A stretch of DNA of 64,000 nt from Chelativorans petroleitrophicus. Lineage in GTDB: Bacteria; Pseudomonadota; Alphaproteobacteria; Rhizobiales; Rhizobiaceae. Below are positions 34,876 through 45,171 of this stretch, in pieces. Each line of letters opens with the position of its first letter. Position 1 is the first letter of the stretch. Under the pieces are notes generated by a model. That model did no database searches and was not told the DNA's origin. It saw only the letters and a program-made list of their open reading frames with translations. The DNA is taken from assembly GCF_025398195.1 (NCBI RefSeq), contig NZ_JAODNV010000010.1, forward strand, positions 1-64,000. The letters are read 5' to 3'. A program made the position numbers and the translations under genes.

Positions 34876-35667
34876 TCAGCCGCTGTTGGCCTCGAGCCAT
34901 TCCAGCCATTGTCCGGCGTCACCCCGAAAGACGTTGATATCGGCGTTTCCGGCGATACCGGGCAGGATGCCGGTTCCGGTGTACTGCCAGAATACCCAAG
35001 GATGATCACCATATTTTTCATCCGGATGACCAGCCACCGAGCGCAGCCAGAACGGGTAGTCCTTGAACTCTCCCAGGCCATTACGGTCGAAGAAATCGAT
35101 AGTTGTGTAAATAATAGGGCGCTTGCCGTAATGACGTTCGACAGCGTCGAGAAAAATCCGCATTTCCGCGCGCACGGCCTGCGGCTCGGGCCTGATGCGG
35201 CAAGTGGGCGAGCGGTGGTTCCACTCCATGTCGAGCACCGGAGGAAGGGCTGCGCGTTCACGCGGCACATGGCGGATGAACCATCGCGCCTGCTCTATGG
35301 CCGGGCGGCAGAAGTAGAAGAAATGGTAGGCCCCGCGCGGGATTCCGGCCGCCCTTGCGGCGTACCAGTTCCGGTGAAAGTACTCGTCCAGACGGTCGCC
35401 TCCCTCCGTGGCCTTGATGAAGGCGAAGGCGATGCCCGCTTCCGCAAGCGCCTCCCAGTTCACCACACCCTGATATTTCGACACATCCGTACCGTGGATG
35501 GGGTAGGTCCAGGGTGCGCGGCTTTCCCACTCATGCGGATTGCTGTCCTGAAAGCGGGGGCCCTGAGAGGTTGTGCCCGGCGAAGGGACGAGGTCCGCCA
35601 GATCGAGCGCGCCTCCCGCGCACGCGGCCAGCGGCAGCATCAGCACGAGAATCGTCAGGATATGCAT
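34876..35667 (-). CDS. GH25 lysozyme-like lipoprotein
   Basis: This 263-residue protein has a lipoprotein signal with LAAC lipobox (Cys about 16) and a glycoside hydrolase family 25 domain: HGTDVSKYQGVVNWEAL, FAFIKATEGG, AYHFFYFCRP, and the DxE pair in VLDMEWN. The nucleophile-side Asp and the acid Glu of GH25 muramidases are therefore present. It should be anchored to a membrane and cut peptidoglycan. It is just upstream of the MltB gene on the same strand, 38 bases apart, suggesting a small muralytic operon. Confidence 0.9.
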   Translation of the reverse strand: MHILTILVLMLPLAACAGGALDLADLVPSPGTTSQGPRFQDSNPHEWESRAPWTYPIHGTDVSKYQGVVNWEALAEAGIAFAFIKATEGGDRLDEYFHRNWYAARAAGIPRGAYHFFYFCRPAIEQARWFIRHVPRERAALPPVLDMEWNHRSPTCRIRPEPQAVRAEMRIFLDAVERHYGKRPIIYTTIDFFDRNGLGEFKDYPFWLRSVAGHPDEKYGDHPWVFWQYTGTGILPGIAGNADINVFRGDAGQWLEWLEANSG

Positions 35668-35728
35668 GTTTGGGCGAGCCCCCGCTGATACGAATCAGTA
35701 TCGTGCATTGACTGTCCGGGGATAAGCC

Positions 35729-37144
35729 ATGCGGATTGCCGTTTCTATCGCCAAAAGCCTTGCCGGCCTGTTTGCGCTGGCGATGCTCGCCGGCCTGGCG
35801 TGGCTGTGGATTTCGCCGCCCGATCTGATCCGCCTCGGCTCCAGCTATGCGGCCAAGATCATATGCTCGAATGCCCTCCTGGCCGGCCGCGACCCTGACG
35901 AGGTGCTTACGCTCGATGTGCAGGCGCCGGGGCATCCCCTGTTCAAGCTCATGCAGGCCGAGGTGGAAGAGGACGAGGCACGGGTGCGGGCGGCCCTGCT
36001 CGGCGTTTTTGGTAGCGGCTATGCCGTGTTTCGGGAGGGCATGGGCTGCGCCAGCATTCCCGAGGAGGACTTCGAGCTTGCAGGCCAACGGGCGGTGAAC
36101 CGGCCGCCGGGCATCGCCAACCCAAGCCTCTGGCCGGTGGGCGACCGGGTGGAGCCCGCGCCGGGCGCGGCGGTCGCTTCCGTGGTCAATGATCCCTTGC
36201 TCACGGGACCTGGAATGCGGGCCGTGGTGATCGTCAGGAACGGCCGCATCATCGCCGAAAGTTACGGCCCCGGATTTACCCATGACATGCCGCTTCTCGG
36301 ATGGTCCATGACCAAGGCCGTGAACGCGGCGATCGCCGGCACCGTCGCGGCAGACGGCCGGCTTTCGGTTGACGATGGAAACCTCTTTCCCGCCTGGTCG
36401 GAGGACGGGCGCGCCGACATCACGCTCGGTCACCTTCTCGGGATGGAGAGCGGGCTCGCCTTCAACGAGTATTATGGCGGCGTCACCGACGTGACACGCA
36501 TGCTCTATCTTGAGCCAGACATGGCCGCCTTTGCGGCCGACAAGCCGCTGCTTCACCCGCCGGGAATGCACTTTGCCTACTCCAGCGGGTCAAGCATTCT
36601 TGCCGCGCGGGTCTGGCAGAACGCGATAGGTGACGCGGAAGCGGCGCTCGAATGGCCGTACAGGATGCTGTTTGCGCCCTTGGGAATGGATACCGCGGTG
36701 CTGGAGACGGACGCGCACGGCACTTTCGCAGGCTCCTCCTACCTCTATGCCTCCGCGCGGGACTGGGCACGGTTCGGCCTGCTTCTCTTGCGCGAAGGCG
36801 TCTGGCAGGGAAGGCGGATTCTGCCCGAGGGCTGGGTCGAATGGATGCGCACGCCCACGGAGGCTTCCGGCGGAGAATATGGCCGCGGCATCTGGCTGCA
36901 CGGACCGCGCATCAACGAGCCGCCCGACTCCGATCCTGACGCGGGGTTCGAGCTGCCGGAGGATGCCTACTGGCTCATCGGGCATGACGGGCAGACGATG
37001 ACAATCGTTCCGTCACTCCGGCTGATCGTGCTGCGCATGGGGCTTACGCCCACGAGGCTTGGCTACAAGCCGCAGGCGCTGGTGGAGGCTGTGGTGAAGG
37101 CGCTCGACGTGAGTGAAGGCGGCGGAACCGTCACCGGTCCGTGA
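35729..37144 (+). CDS. Class C beta-lactamase-like serine hydrolase
   Basis: The 471-residue protein has an N-terminal membrane anchor or signal (residues 5-28) and a serine beta-lactamase-fold domain with SMTK (SxxK, about 192-195), YSSG (YxS/N-type, near 287) and a third motif HDGQT near 423. Such proteins range from esterases and D-amino peptidases to beta-lactamases, and in rhizobia they are often annotated as 6-aminohexanoate-dimer hydrolase-like. It is divergent from the lysozyme gene, so a cell-wall role is possible but not shown. Confidence 0.88.
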   Translation: MRIAVSIAKSLAGLFALAMLAGLAWLWISPPDLIRLGSSYAAKIICSNALLAGRDPDEVLTLDVQAPGHPLFKLMQAEVEEDEARVRAALLGVFGSGYAVFREGMGCASIPEEDFELAGQRAVNRPPGIANPSLWPVGDRVEPAPGAAVASVVNDPLLTGPGMRAVVIVRNGRIIAESYGPGFTHDMPLLGWSMTKAVNAAIAGTVAADGRLSVDDGNLFPAWSEDGRADITLGHLLGMESGLAFNEYYGGVTDVTRMLYLEPDMAAFAADKPLLHPPGMHFAYSSGSSILAARVWQNAIGDAEAALEWPYRMLFAPLGMDTAVLETDAHGTFAGSSYLYASARDWARFGLLLLREGVWQGRRILPEGWVEWMRTPTEASGGEYGRGIWLHGPRINEPPDSDPDAGFELPEDAYWLIGHDGQTMTIVPSLRLIVLRMGLTPTRLGYKPQALVEAVVKALDVSEGGGTVTGP

Positions 37145-37251
37145 GAAGCATGGCGGAAACGCGAGTCGAATGAATGATTTCGGCCGCCATGCTCATACGC
37201 CGATTCAGAAACTTCAAGCGTTGATTCAACGCGGGAGGCGAGCGGCCGGTT

Positions 37252-40200
37252 TTACAGCCGCCCGAATCCGCCCGCGGTCGGCGTGGTGACGATCACCGCT
37301 TCTCCGGCTTCAAGAACGGTCTGGTCGCAGGCTTTCAGCACCTCGATGCGTCCGTCCTTGCGCCGCACCTCCGTCCGCCCGACCTGGCCATCACCTCCGC
37401 CATCGACGCCACGCGGAGGAACCGTGCGGTGGGAGGAGAGGATGGCGCATTGCATCGTCTCCAGGAAGCGGATGGTGCGCCGCGTGCCGTCGCCGGCGTT
37501 CCACTTTCCGCGTCCGCCAGAGCCCTCGCGGATGTGGAAGTCCTCCAGGAGTACGGGGAAGCGGAGCTCCAGGATTTCCGGGTCCGTCAGGCGCGAGTTG
37601 GTCATGTGGGTGTGGACGCCGCTGGTGCCGTGGAAGCCGCGTCCGTCATTCATGCGCCCTGCTGGGGAGCCGGAGCAGATGGTCTCGTAATACTGATACT
37701 TATCATTGCCGAAGGTGAGGTTGTTCATCGTGCCCTGCGCGTTGGCAAGCGCGCCCATGGCGGCAAACAGGGCGTTCGTCACATGTTGCGACGTCTCCAC
37801 ATTCCCCGCGACCACGGCGGCGGGGTAGGACGGCCTCAGCATGCAGCCCTCGGGGATGATGATGTTGATGGGCCTGAGGCAGCCCGCATTCATGGGGATC
37901 GAGCCTTCGACCATGACGCGGAAGGCGTAGAGCACGGCCGCGCGAGTCACCGGCTCGGGCGCGTTGAAGTTGTTCTTCATCACGGGCGAGGTGCCGGTGA
38001 AATCCACCGTCGCCTCGCGCTTCTTGCGGTCCACCGTGATCTTCACCTTGATCACCTGGCCCGTGTCGGTGGGATACTCCCAAGAGGATTCGTCAGGGAG
38101 GCGGTCGAGGACCCGGCGCACGGCTTCCGCCGCATTGTCCTGCACGTGGCCCATATAGGCTTCCACCACGTCGAGCCCGAAATCAGCCACCATCTTTCTG
38201 AGTTCCGCCACGCCCTTCTCGTTGGCTGCGATCTGCGCCTTCAGGTCGGCGATGTTCTGGTGCGGATTGCGGGCGGGGTAGGGGTGGTTGGTCAGAAGCT
38301 CGTAGAGCTCCTTTTCCCGGAAGCGCCCGCGTTCGACCAGGCGGAAGTTGTCGAACAGCACGCCTTCCTCGTCCACCGTGGTGGCGAGCGGCGTCATGGA
38401 GCCGGGCGCTGTGCCGCCCACGTCGGCGTGGTGGCCGCGCGAAGCGGTGTAGAACAGGATGTTCTTCCCTTCCTCGTCAAAGACCGGCGTCACCACCGTG
38501 ATGTCCGGCAGGTGCGTGCCGCCGTTGTAGGGCGCGTTCAAGGCAAAGACGTCGCCTGGATGGATGTCACCCTCGTTGAGGCGGATGATGGTCTCGACCG
38601 AGCGGTCCATGGAGCCCAGATGCACCGGCATGTGCGGGGCGTTGGCCACCAGCGCGCCGTTGCGATCGAAGACGGCGCAGGAGAAGTCGAGCCGCTCCTT
38701 GATGTTCACCGAATAGGCGGTGTTCTGCAGCGTCACGCCCATCTGCTCGGCGATGGACATGAAGAGGTTGTTGAAGACCTCCAGCATCACCGGATCAGCC
38801 TCTGTGCCGATGGCGGCCTGGCGAGGCTTCTTCTCGACGCGCCGCATGAGCACGTGATTGCGCGCGGTGATCTCGGCCTGCCAGCCGGGCTCGACCACGA
38901 TGGTCTGGTTGTCCTCGATGATGAGGGCAGGGCCCGAAATGCGGTTGCCGGGCGCAAGCTCTTTCCTGAGGAAGATGCCGGCCTCGCGCCATGCGCCATC
39001 GCAGAAGATCTTCCGGGTGACGTGCGGCTCCGGAACATTGTCGTCCAGGGGCAGGACCGGCTCCTCGGGGGCGGTTCCCCGCGCGTCAACCCCCTCGACA
39101 TTGACCGCCTCCACCACGAAAGGCTTGTTGTCGTAGACGAAGCCGAACTGCGCCTTGTGCGCGGCTTCGAAGCGCTTCTTCGCCTCATCCACCGAACGAT
39201 CGTCGAAGGGAATGGAGAGGGTCGTGTCCGTTCCCTCGTAGCGTATTTCGAGCCTGAGGGCCCATTCGATCGATCCCGCCGCGATGCCCTGGTCACCAAG
39301 CTCCTTCGAGACCTCTTCCTGCAATTCCGCGATCATCCGCTCGATCTCGGGCAGGGCCGCCTGCGAAAGCGGCTTGACCAGGGCCTTCTGGCGCGAGGCG
39401 GAAACGGTCGCAAGCCCGATGCCGTAAGCGGAAAGCAGACCGGAAAGCGGGTGAATGAGCACGGATTCCATGCCGAGCGCATCCGCCACCAGGCAGGCGT
39501 GCTGGCCACCCGCGCCGCCGAAGCAGTTGAGCAGATAGCGCGTGACGTCGTAGCCGCGCTGGACGGAGATCTTCTTGATGGCATTCGCCATGTTTTCGAC
39601 GGCGATGGTGACGAAGCCCTCGGCCACGGCTTCCGGGCTGCGGCCGTCGCCGATCTGCTCTGCCAGTTCGGTGAAGCGCTCCCGCACAATGTCCGCATCG
39701 AGCGGCAGGTTCTGCTCCGGACCAAAGATCGCCGGGAAGAAGTCAGGCTGCAGCTTGCCGAGCATCAGGTTGGCGTCGGTGACGGCGAGCGGCCCGCCGC
39801 GGCGGTAGCAGGCGGGGCCGGGATTGGCGCCTGCCGAATCCGGGCCGACCTTGAGCCGCCCATCCTCGTAATGAAGGATCGAGCCGCCGCCCGCCGCCAC
39901 CGTGTGGATGCGCATCATGGGCGCGCGGATGCGCACGCCCGCCACTTCGGTATCGAAGGCGCGCTCATATTCGCCGTCGTAATGGGCGACGTCGGTGGAC
40001 GTCCCGCCCATGTCGAAGCCGATGACCTTCTCGAACCCGGCGATCCGCGCCGTCTCCACCATGCCCACGACGCCGCCCGCGGGGCCGGAAAGGATCGCGT
40101 CCTTGCCCTGGAACATGTCGGCGGCCGTAAGACCGCCTGAAGACATCATGAATTTCAGGCGGGGGTATGCGGAATGGTCTGCGCGGCCGCTTTCCGCCAC

Positions 40201-40896
40201 GCCAAGCTCTCCGGCCACGAGCCGGACATAGCGGGCGAGGATGGGGGAGAGATAGGCGTCGACCACGGTGGTGTCGCCGCGGCCTACGAGTTTGATGAGC
40301 GGCGAGGTCTCGTGGCTTGCCGAAACCTGCGTGAAACCGAGCGAACGGGCAAGCTCGGCCGCCTGCTTTTCATGCTCGGGATATTTCCAGGCGTGCATGA
40401 AGACGATGGCGACAGCCGCAATACCGTCGCGCCGCGCCGCCTCCATTTCCGACCTGACGCCGTCGAGGTCGAGCGGCATCTCCACGGTTCCGTCCACGCG
40501 CACGCGCTCCGGAACCTCGATCACGCGCTCATAGAGCTGCTCGGGAAGGATGATCTCCTTGGCGAAAATGTCCGGGCGCGCCTGATAGGCGATCCGGAGC
40601 GCATCGCGGAACCCTTTGGTGATGAGAAGGAGCACCCGGTCACCCTTGCGTTCCAGAAGCGCGTTGGTGGCGACCGTGGTGCCCATCTTCACCTCGCCGA
40701 CGCGATCGGAGGGGATCGGATCGCCGGGCGCGATGCCGAGGAGGTCGCGGATGCCCTGGATACCTGCGTCGCGATAGGCTTCCGGGTTCTCCGACAGGAG
40801 CTTGCGCTGATGCAACCTGCCGTCAGGATCGCGACCGATGACATCGGTAAAGGTGCCGCCGCGGTCGATCCAGAAATCCCATCTGCCGGAAGCCAT
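37252..40896 (-). CDS. 5-oxoprolinase / hydantoinase, HyuA-HyuB fusion
   Basis: This 1214-residue protein fuses the two halves of ATP-dependent oxoprolinase. The A half starts [17 protein letters not shown] and shows [20 protein letters not shown] and [14 protein letters not shown] of the actin-like ATPase fold. The B half (from about 690) has [28 protein letters not shown] and ends with the glycine-rich [22 protein letters not shown] region. The length equals that of eukaryotic-type 5-oxoprolinases, which open 5-oxoproline to glutamate. AAGGAGG five bases before ATG 40896 fixes the start. Hydantoin or caprolactam-like substrates are alternatives. Confidence 0.92.
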   Translation of the reverse strand: MASGRWDFWIDRGGTFTDVIGRDPDGRLHQRKLLSENPEAYRDAGIQGIRDLLGIAPGDPIPSDRVGEVKMGTTVATNALLERKGDRVLLLITKGFRDALRIAYQARPDIFAKEIILPEQLYERVIEVPERVRVDGTVEMPLDLDGVRSEMEAARRDGIAAVAIVFMHAWKYPEHEKQAAELARSLGFTQVSASHETSPLIKLVGRGDTTVVDAYLSPILARYVRLVAGELGVAESGRADHSAYPRLKFMMSSGGLTAADMFQGKDAILSGPAGGVVGMVETARIAGFEKVIGFDMGGTSTDVAHYDGEYERAFDTEVAGVRIRAPMMRIHTVAAGGGSILHYEDGRLKVGPDSAGANPGPACYRRGGPLAVTDANLMLGKLQPDFFPAIFGPEQNLPLDADIVRERFTELAEQIGDGRSPEAVAEGFVTIAVENMANAIKKISVQRGYDVTRYLLNCFGGAGGQHACLVADALGMESVLIHPLSGLLSAYGIGLATVSASRQKALVKPLSQAALPEIERMIAELQEEVSKELGDQGIAAGSIEWALRLEIRYEGTDTTLSIPFDDRSVDEAKKRFEAAHKAQFGFVYDNKPFVVEAVNVEGVDARGTAPEEPVLPLDDNVPEPHVTRKIFCDGAWREAGIFLRKELAPGNRISGPALIIEDNQTIVVEPGWQAEITARNHVLMRRVEKKPRQAAIGTEADPVMLEVFNNLFMSIAEQMGVTLQNTAYSVNIKERLDFSCAVFDRNGALVANAPHMPVHLGSMDRSVETIIRLNEGDIHPGDVFALNAPYNGGTHLPDITVVTPVFDEEGKNILFYTASRGHHADVGGTAPGSMTPLATTVDEEGVLFDNFRLVERGRFREKELYELLTNHPYPARNPHQNIADLKAQIAANEKGVAELRKMVADFGLDVVEAYMGHVQDNAAEAVRRVLDRLPDESSWEYPTDTGQVIKVKITVDRKKREATVDFTGTSPVMKNNFNAPEPVTRAAVLYAFRVMVEGSIPMNAGCLRPINIIIPEGCMLRPSYPAAVVAGNVETSQHVTNALFAAMGALANAQGTMNNLTFGNDKYQYYETICSGSPAGRMNDGRGFHGTSGVHTHMTNSRLTDPEILELRFPVLLEDFHIREGSGGRGKWNAGDGTRRTIRFLETMQCAILSSHRTVPPRGVDGGGDGQVGRTEVRRKDGRIEVLKACDQTVLEAGEAVIVTTPTAGGFGRL

Positions 40897-41068
40897 CCAT
40901 ACCTCCTTTAAGGCCGAAACGCCGGTCACGCATATACGATAAGCGGCCCGCGCGCACAGGGATAAATGTGACGAAACGTCATCCAATGTTACGAAACCCA
41001 TGAAAGCTAAACGCATTTTCCATCGCGGCTGCCCGGCAACGGCCGTGGCCAACAAAGGAGAATGTGAG

Positions 41069-41233
41069 ATGAGAAAGATCCTTATCGGCCTTGTGTCCGC
41101 CATCGCCCTGCTTGGGCTCGCTGCATGCGAAGGCGGAGACGGCTCGACGACCCAAGGTATCGACCAGAACCCGACACCCCCGCCGGCTGACGGCGGCGCT
41201 GGTGGTGCCGGCGGCGCGGGCGGAGTCCAGTAA
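41069..41233 (+). CDS. Small glycine-rich lipoprotein
   Basis: A 54-residue protein with a lipoprotein signal ([20 protein letters not shown], lipobox LAAC, Cys about 20). The short mature part is low-complexity, with PTPPPADGG followed by GAGGAGGAGG. AAAGGAG eight bases before the ATG supports it. It may be a small envelope lipoprotein of the entericidin kind, but the function is unknown. A hairpin follows. Confidence 0.75.
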   Translation: MRKILIGLVSAIALLGLAACEGGDGSTTQGIDQNPTPPPADGGAGGAGGAGGVQ

Positions 41234-41256
41234 CGCAATTCGCCAGGCTTCAATGA

Positions 41257-41279
41257 CCCGCCGGCGTGGCGCCGGCGGG
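41257..41279 (+). terminator. Hairpin after the small lipoprotein gene
   Basis: CCCGCCGGC (41257-41265) and GCCGGCGGG (41271-41279) form a perfect nine-pair stem with the loop GTGGC. It starts 24 bases after the stop codon. There is no U-run, so termination is only likely. Confidence 0.5.
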
Positions 41280-41401
41280 CGAAGACCTTTCACCTTTTGC
41301 CGGTTTCGAGGCCGTAAGGGCAGGAATTCCATCCCCGCCGCACACTGGTGAAAAAAGCGGCCTCGAATTCGTCACTAAATCGGATTAAAGATGCGGTCGT
41401 T

Positions 41402-42118
41402 ATGGTGACACTCGTCCGCATCTCCGAATTCGTGGCGCAGGCCCCCGGCAGCATTCTCTCCCGGCTGGTGGAGGCCGTGCGCACGGCCTTTGCAGGCGAC
41501 CCGAAGCTGAGGCGGCGGGTCGCCTTCTCGATCGCGCTGATTGCCCTTTCGGCCAAGATGGCCAAGGCCGATGGAATCGTCACGCAGGACGAGGTCAGTG
41601 CCTTCCACGATATTTTTTCCGTGCCGCGCGAGGAGATGCGCAACGTCTCACGGCTCTACAATCTCGCGAAGCAGGATGTGGCGGGCTTCGAAGCCTATGC
41701 CAGGCAGATGTCCGGCCTGTGCGGCTCGGGCAAGGCCGACTGCCCGATGCTGGAGGATATTCTCGACGGGCTCTTCCACATCGCGAAGGCCGATGGCGTA
41801 CTGCACGAGCGGGAAGCGGCATTCCTGGCGCGCGTGGCGGAGATATTCTCCATCAGCGAGGTGCGTTTCGCGCAAATCCGCGCCCGCCATGTGGCGGACG
41901 CATCCAATCCGTATGTGGTCCTGGGCGTCGGCCCCGACACTTCCTTTGACGAGATCAAGCGCCGCTACCGGCAGCTCGTGGCCGAGAGCCACCCGGACCG
42001 GCTGATCGCCCGCGGCGTGCCTGAGGAGTTCCTCGCCATAGCCAATACGCGGGTGGCGGCGCTGAACGCGGCCTACGAGCAGATCGAGAAGAGCCGCAGC
42101 CTACATGAGCGGGTTTGA
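41402..42118 (+). CDS. DjlA-like co-chaperone (TerB-like plus J domain)
   Basis: The 238-residue protein has a TerB-like helical domain (about 40-165; FSIALIALSAKMAKADGIVTQDEV and LFHIAKADGVLHERE, repeated acidic EF-like helices) and a C-terminal J domain (about 170-235) with the HPD motif in ESHPDRLIARG. J domains stimulate DnaK. Unlike E. coli DjlA, no clear membrane helix is seen at the N-terminus. An in-frame GTG at 41348 would add 18 residues. It overlaps the amidase gene by 14 bases. Confidence 0.87.
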   Translation: MVTLVRISEFVAQAPGSILSRLVEAVRTAFAGDPKLRRRVAFSIALIALSAKMAKADGIVTQDEVSAFHDIFSVPREEMRNVSRLYNLAKQDVAGFEAYARQMSGLCGSGKADCPMLEDILDGLFHIAKADGVLHEREAAFLARVAEIFSISEVRFAQIRARHVADASNPYVVLGVGPDTSFDEIKRRYRQLVAESHPDRLIARGVPEEFLAIANTRVAALNAAYEQIEKSRSLHERV

Positions 42119-42869
42119 GCCCGACTATCCGGGTGCCGAGGTAAGGGCTTCGCCCAATTTCGGCGAGCGACGGGGCGGCGCGAAGCCGGATGCTCTGGTG
42201 CTGCACTACACGGGCATGGAGACCGAGCAGGCCGCCGAAGCCAGGCTCTGCGACCCCGCAAGCGAGGTTTCGGCCCACTATCTGGTGTGTGAGGACGGGC
42301 GGGTGGTGCAGCTCGTGCCCGAGGAGAAGCGCGCCTGGCATGCCGGGAAGGGCTCGTGGGGCGGCGCGGATGATGTAAACTCCTTCTCCATAGGCATCGA
42401 AATCGTCAACCCGGGACATGATCTCGGCTATCCTGATTTTCCGGACCGGCAGATCGAGGCCGTTATCGCGCTTTGCCGCGATCTGATCCGGAGACATGGG
42501 ATCCTGCCGCAAAGGGTGCTTGCGCACTCCGATGTCGCGCCCGGCCGCAAGATCGACCCGGGCGAGAAATTCCCCTGGGGGCTGCTTGCCCGCGCGGGTG
42601 TCGGGCACCATGTCGAACCCGCTCCGCTTCATCCTGGCAGAGAGCTGGCAAAGGGTGACCAGGGCGCCCAGGTTGAGGCATTCCAGAAGATGCTGGCGCG
42701 CTACGGCTACGGGATTCAGGCTACGGGCTTCTTCGATGCCGGAACGGAGGTGGTGACGGCCGCCTTTCAGCGCCATTTCCGGCCTGCGCGGGTGGACGGC
42801 GTTGCCGATCCGTCCACGCGCGACACGCTTGCCCGGCTTATCGCCGCGCTGCCTTCCGATGGCGGTTGA
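42105..42869 (+). CDS. N-acetylmuramoyl-L-alanine amidase, AmpD-like, with PG-binding domain
   Basis: This 254-residue zinc amidase belongs to Amidase_2. The zinc ligands are in VLHYTGM (His34) and VLAHSDVAPGRKIDPG (His about 147, Asp about 157). The catalytic Glu is in IGIEIVNPG, and the C-terminal third (about 190-245) is a PG_binding_1 domain (QVEAFQKMLARYGYGIQATG). There is no signal peptide, so a cytoplasmic AmpD-type role in cell wall recycling is likely. The added PG-binding domain, as in AmiD, is usually for periplasmic enzymes, a slight conflict. Confidence 0.9.
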   Translation: MSGFEPDYPGAEVRASPNFGERRGGAKPDALVLHYTGMETEQAAEARLCDPASEVSAHYLVCEDGRVVQLVPEEKRAWHAGKGSWGGADDVNSFSIGIEIVNPGHDLGYPDFPDRQIEAVIALCRDLIRRHGILPQRVLAHSDVAPGRKIDPGEKFPWGLLARAGVGHHVEPAPLHPGRELAKGDQGAQVEAFQKMLARYGYGIQATGFFDAGTEVVTAAFQRHFRPARVDGVADPSTRDTLARLIAALPSDGG

Positions 42870-42917
42870 CGCTTAAGGGTCATTGCCTTTTGGCGCAGAA
42901 ATCCCTTTATACGGATT

Positions 42918-43355
42918 ACCAGCTGGCCGGGCAGCCGCGCGCGCAGGTGTCGAAAGGCAGCGCGTGAGGAAAGTCCGGGCTCCACGGAAATACGGTGCCG
43001 GGTAACGCCCGGCGGGGGAAACCCCAGGGAAAGTGCCACAGAAAGCAGACCGCCCCGCCCGTATTTCGGCTCGCCGCGGCGGAAACGTCTCGGGCGAAGA
43101 GGCGAAATACGGGCGGGGTAAGGGTGAAAGGGTGGGGTAAGAGCCCACCGCGCTCCTGGCAACAGGGGCGGCACGGTAAACCCCACCGGGAGCAAGACCG
43201 AATAGGAACGGCGCGAAGGGTGACCTTCGAGGGCGATTTCCGGCCCGCCGTTCGGGTAGGTTGCTAGAGGCCGGTGGCGACATCGGTCCCAGAGGAATGG
43301 CTGCCTCACCGCGCTTCGGCGCGGTGAACAGAACCCGGCTTACAGGCCGGCTGGT
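42918..43355 (+). ncRNA. rnpB: RNase P RNA, class A
   Basis: The catalytic RNA that matures tRNA 5' ends. All conserved regions are readable: GAGGAAAGTCCGGGCTCC near 42966, GGGTAACGCCCGGCGGGGG, AAAGTGCCACAGAAAGCAG, AAGGGTGAAAGGGTG, GGCACGGTAAACCCCACC, GCAAGACCGAATAGG and the 3' core AGAGGAATGGCTGCC. The P1 ends are ACCAGC at 42918 and GCTGGT at 43350-43355. The P12 arm is a perfect 16-bp stem (43053-43068 with 43103-43118). The ends are estimated from P1. Confidence 0.97.
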
Positions 43356-43683
43356 TTCACTTCCAACCTCACGCATCCTCCACTGCCGCTCCGGTGTCAG
43401 GGGCGGGATGGGGGATTCACATTTTCTTACAGCTATTTGGGCAGGGTACGGACATCGCTTCCCGTCGGGCGTGGAAGCTATTCCCATTGACGCCCATATT
43501 GCCCCATGTTATCCCATTCTAACCAGGACGAGATTGTTTCCTGCAAGTGCGTTCAGAAGTGACCTCGGGTTCTAGCCTTGAGGTCGCTGCTTCCGTGGGG
43601 CGGGGACCACTTTCGAGGAGCCGTTTCGGCGGATCGGGAACTGATGCTGAGGGACAAGACGTCGAGAGCGGCCTTTGGATGCT
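43356..43683. other. Promoter region of the division and cell wall cluster
   Basis: No gene is seen in these 328 bases between rnpB and mraZ. The stretch includes the MraZ boxes (43483-43517, listed separately). The start point of transcription probably lies downstream of them, leaving a leader of about 150 bases before mraZ. Confidence 0.6.
43483..43517 (-). promoter_or_regulatory. MraZ operator: four boxes 10 bp apart
   Basis: ATGGG (minus strand; CCCAT on the plus strand) occurs at 43483, 43493, 43503 and 43513, exactly 10 bp apart. MraZ is known to bind TGGG repeats separated by about 5 bp upstream of mraZ, and so to regulate the dcw cluster. Here there are four instead of the three usual in E. 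coli. They lie 167-201 bp before the mraZ ATG. Confidence 0.9.
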
Positions 43684-44151
43684 ATGGACCGGTTTCTATC
43701 CAGTGCGATCAACCGGATCGATGCGAAGGGGCGGGTTTCCGTACCGGCGCATTTCCGCTCGGTCGTGCAGAGGCGGGGCTATACCGATCTCTACGCACTG
43801 AGGGCTCTGGACGTTCCGGCCATGGATGTGGGCGGGCCGGATCTGCTCGACCGCTACGAGCAGCGCATAGCGTTGGAGGATCCTTTTCTGCAGACGGCCG
43901 ACGACATGTCCTTCTTCGTCCATGGGGACGGGGCCTTTCTGAAGCTCGATCAGGATGGGCGGATCACCGTGACGGACTTCATCCGCGAGCATACGGGGAT
44001 CGTCTCGGAGGTGGCTTTCGTGGGGCGGGGGCTATTCTTCCAGATGTGGGAGCCGGAGCGGCTGCGCGCGCACAGTGCGGAGGTCCGCGCAAGGCTTCTG
44101 AAGTTGCGGCAGCAGGCTTCACAGGCCCGCGCCGCCGCGAGCTCGGAATGA
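43684..44151 (+). CDS. mraZ: Transcriptional regulator MraZ
   Basis: The 155-residue protein has two SpoVT-AbrB-like repeats: [25 protein letters not shown] and [18 protein letters not shown]. MraZ forms a ring of subunits and binds TGGG repeats before its own gene to control the division cluster. The C-terminal tail ([15 protein letters not shown]) is helical. ATG 43684 gives the typical start; a TTG three codons upstream is in frame. It overlaps rsmH by four bases. Confidence 0.95.
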   Translation: MDRFLSSAINRIDAKGRVSVPAHFRSVVQRRGYTDLYALRALDVPAMDVGGPDLLDRYEQRIALEDPFLQTADDMSFFVHGDGAFLKLDQDGRITVTDFIREHTGIVSEVAFVGRGLFFQMWEPERLRAHSAEVRARLLKLRQQASQARAAASSE

Positions 44152-45167
44152 TGGCGGGCCCCGGTGGAGATCAATCCGCCGGTGGCGGACCGGCCCGCCA
44201 CATTCCGGTCCTTCTTGATGACGTGCTTGAAGCCCTCGAACCGGGACCAGGCAAACGCATTCTGGACGGTACCTTCGGGGCAGGCGGTTATGCGCGCGCC
44301 CTCTTGGACCGCGGGGCCGAGGTCGTAGCCATCGACCGCGATCCCGATGCCGTCGTTGCCGGTCAGGCGCTGGTTGCACGCTATGGCGGGCGGCTCAGCC
44401 TGGAACTCGGCCGCTTTTCCGAAATGGAGCGGATCGCCGGCGAGCCGGTGGACGGTGTCGTGCTCGACATCGGCGTTTCTTCCATGCAGCTCGATGAGGC
44501 CGAGCGCGGCTTCTCATTCCTGAGGGACGGACCGCTCGACATGCGCATGGGCAGGCAGGGGCTCAGCGCTGCCGATGTCGTCAACCGCTTCAAGGCGGGC
44601 GATCTCGCCCGCATTTTCGGTCTTCTGGGGGAAGAGCGCCATGCGGGCCGCATCGCGCGCGCCATCGAGAAGCGGCGGGCGCAGAAGCCTTTTGCGACCA
44701 CCGGCGATCTGGCTGCCCTGGTGGAGCAGGTGGTGGGGCGCAAGCCTGCCGACCGGATTCATCCGGCAACCCGCATCTTCCAGGCCCTTCGCATCTTCGT
44801 CAATGACGAGCTTGCCGAGCTGGCGCATGCGCTGTTTGCCGCCGAGCGCCTCCTGGAGCCGGGCGGCATTCTTGCCGTCGTTACCTTCCATTCGCTGGAG
44901 GATCGCATCGTCAAGCGCTTCCTTGCGGCGCGCTCGGCTCCGCCTGCCCGTTCCCGCCATCTGCCGGAAGCGAACGCGCCCGCGCCTGCATTTGAAAAAC
45001 CCGGCAAGCCGGTTTCCGCCTCTCAGGCAGAGATTGCCAGCAATCCTCGAGCCCGTTCGGCCCGCCTGAGGGCGGCAAGGCGGACCGGGGCGCCCGCGGG
45101 GGAGGAGGATCTGAACATTCTGGGTGTTCCCGCGCTCTTTGTCACCCAGCAGCTTGGCGAGAGGTAA
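44148..45167 (+). CDS. rsmH: 16S rRNA (cytosine-N4) methyltransferase RsmH
   Basis: A 339-residue SAM-dependent enzyme for C1402 of 16S r[16 protein letters not shown] leads to motif [16 protein letters not shown]; the inserted helical domain follows, then [22 protein letters not shown] and [16 protein letters not shown] near the end. The start lies in the mraZ stop (ATGATGG); either of the two ATG codons is possible. A much longer open frame upstream is shadow of mraZ. Confidence 0.96.
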   Translation: MMAGPGGDQSAGGGPARHIPVLLDDVLEALEPGPGKRILDGTFGAGGYARALLDRGAEVVAIDRDPDAVVAGQALVARYGGRLSLELGRFSEMERIAGEPVDGVVLDIGVSSMQLDEAERGFSFLRDGPLDMRMGRQGLSAADVVNRFKAGDLARIFGLLGEERHAGRIARAIEKRRAQKPFATTGDLAALVEQVVGRKPADRIHPATRIFQALRIFVNDELAELAHALFAAERLLEPGGILAVVTFHSLEDRIVKRFLAARSAPPARSRHLPEANAPAPAFEKPGKPVSASQAEIASNPRARSARLRAARRTGAPAGEEDLNILGVPALFVTQQLGER

Positions 45168-45171
45168 GCCG

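Noticed and set aside
37429-40140. 903-codon plus-strand open frame
   Set aside because: It is the antisense shadow of the oxoprolinase gene.
42767-43487. Minus-strand open frames of 180 and 204 codons
   Set aside because: They lie over the RNase P RNA gene, whose conserved regions are certain.
43578-44147. Upstream extension of the rsmH frame by 190 codons
   Set aside because: It overlaps all of mraZ; RsmH homology begins only after 44148.
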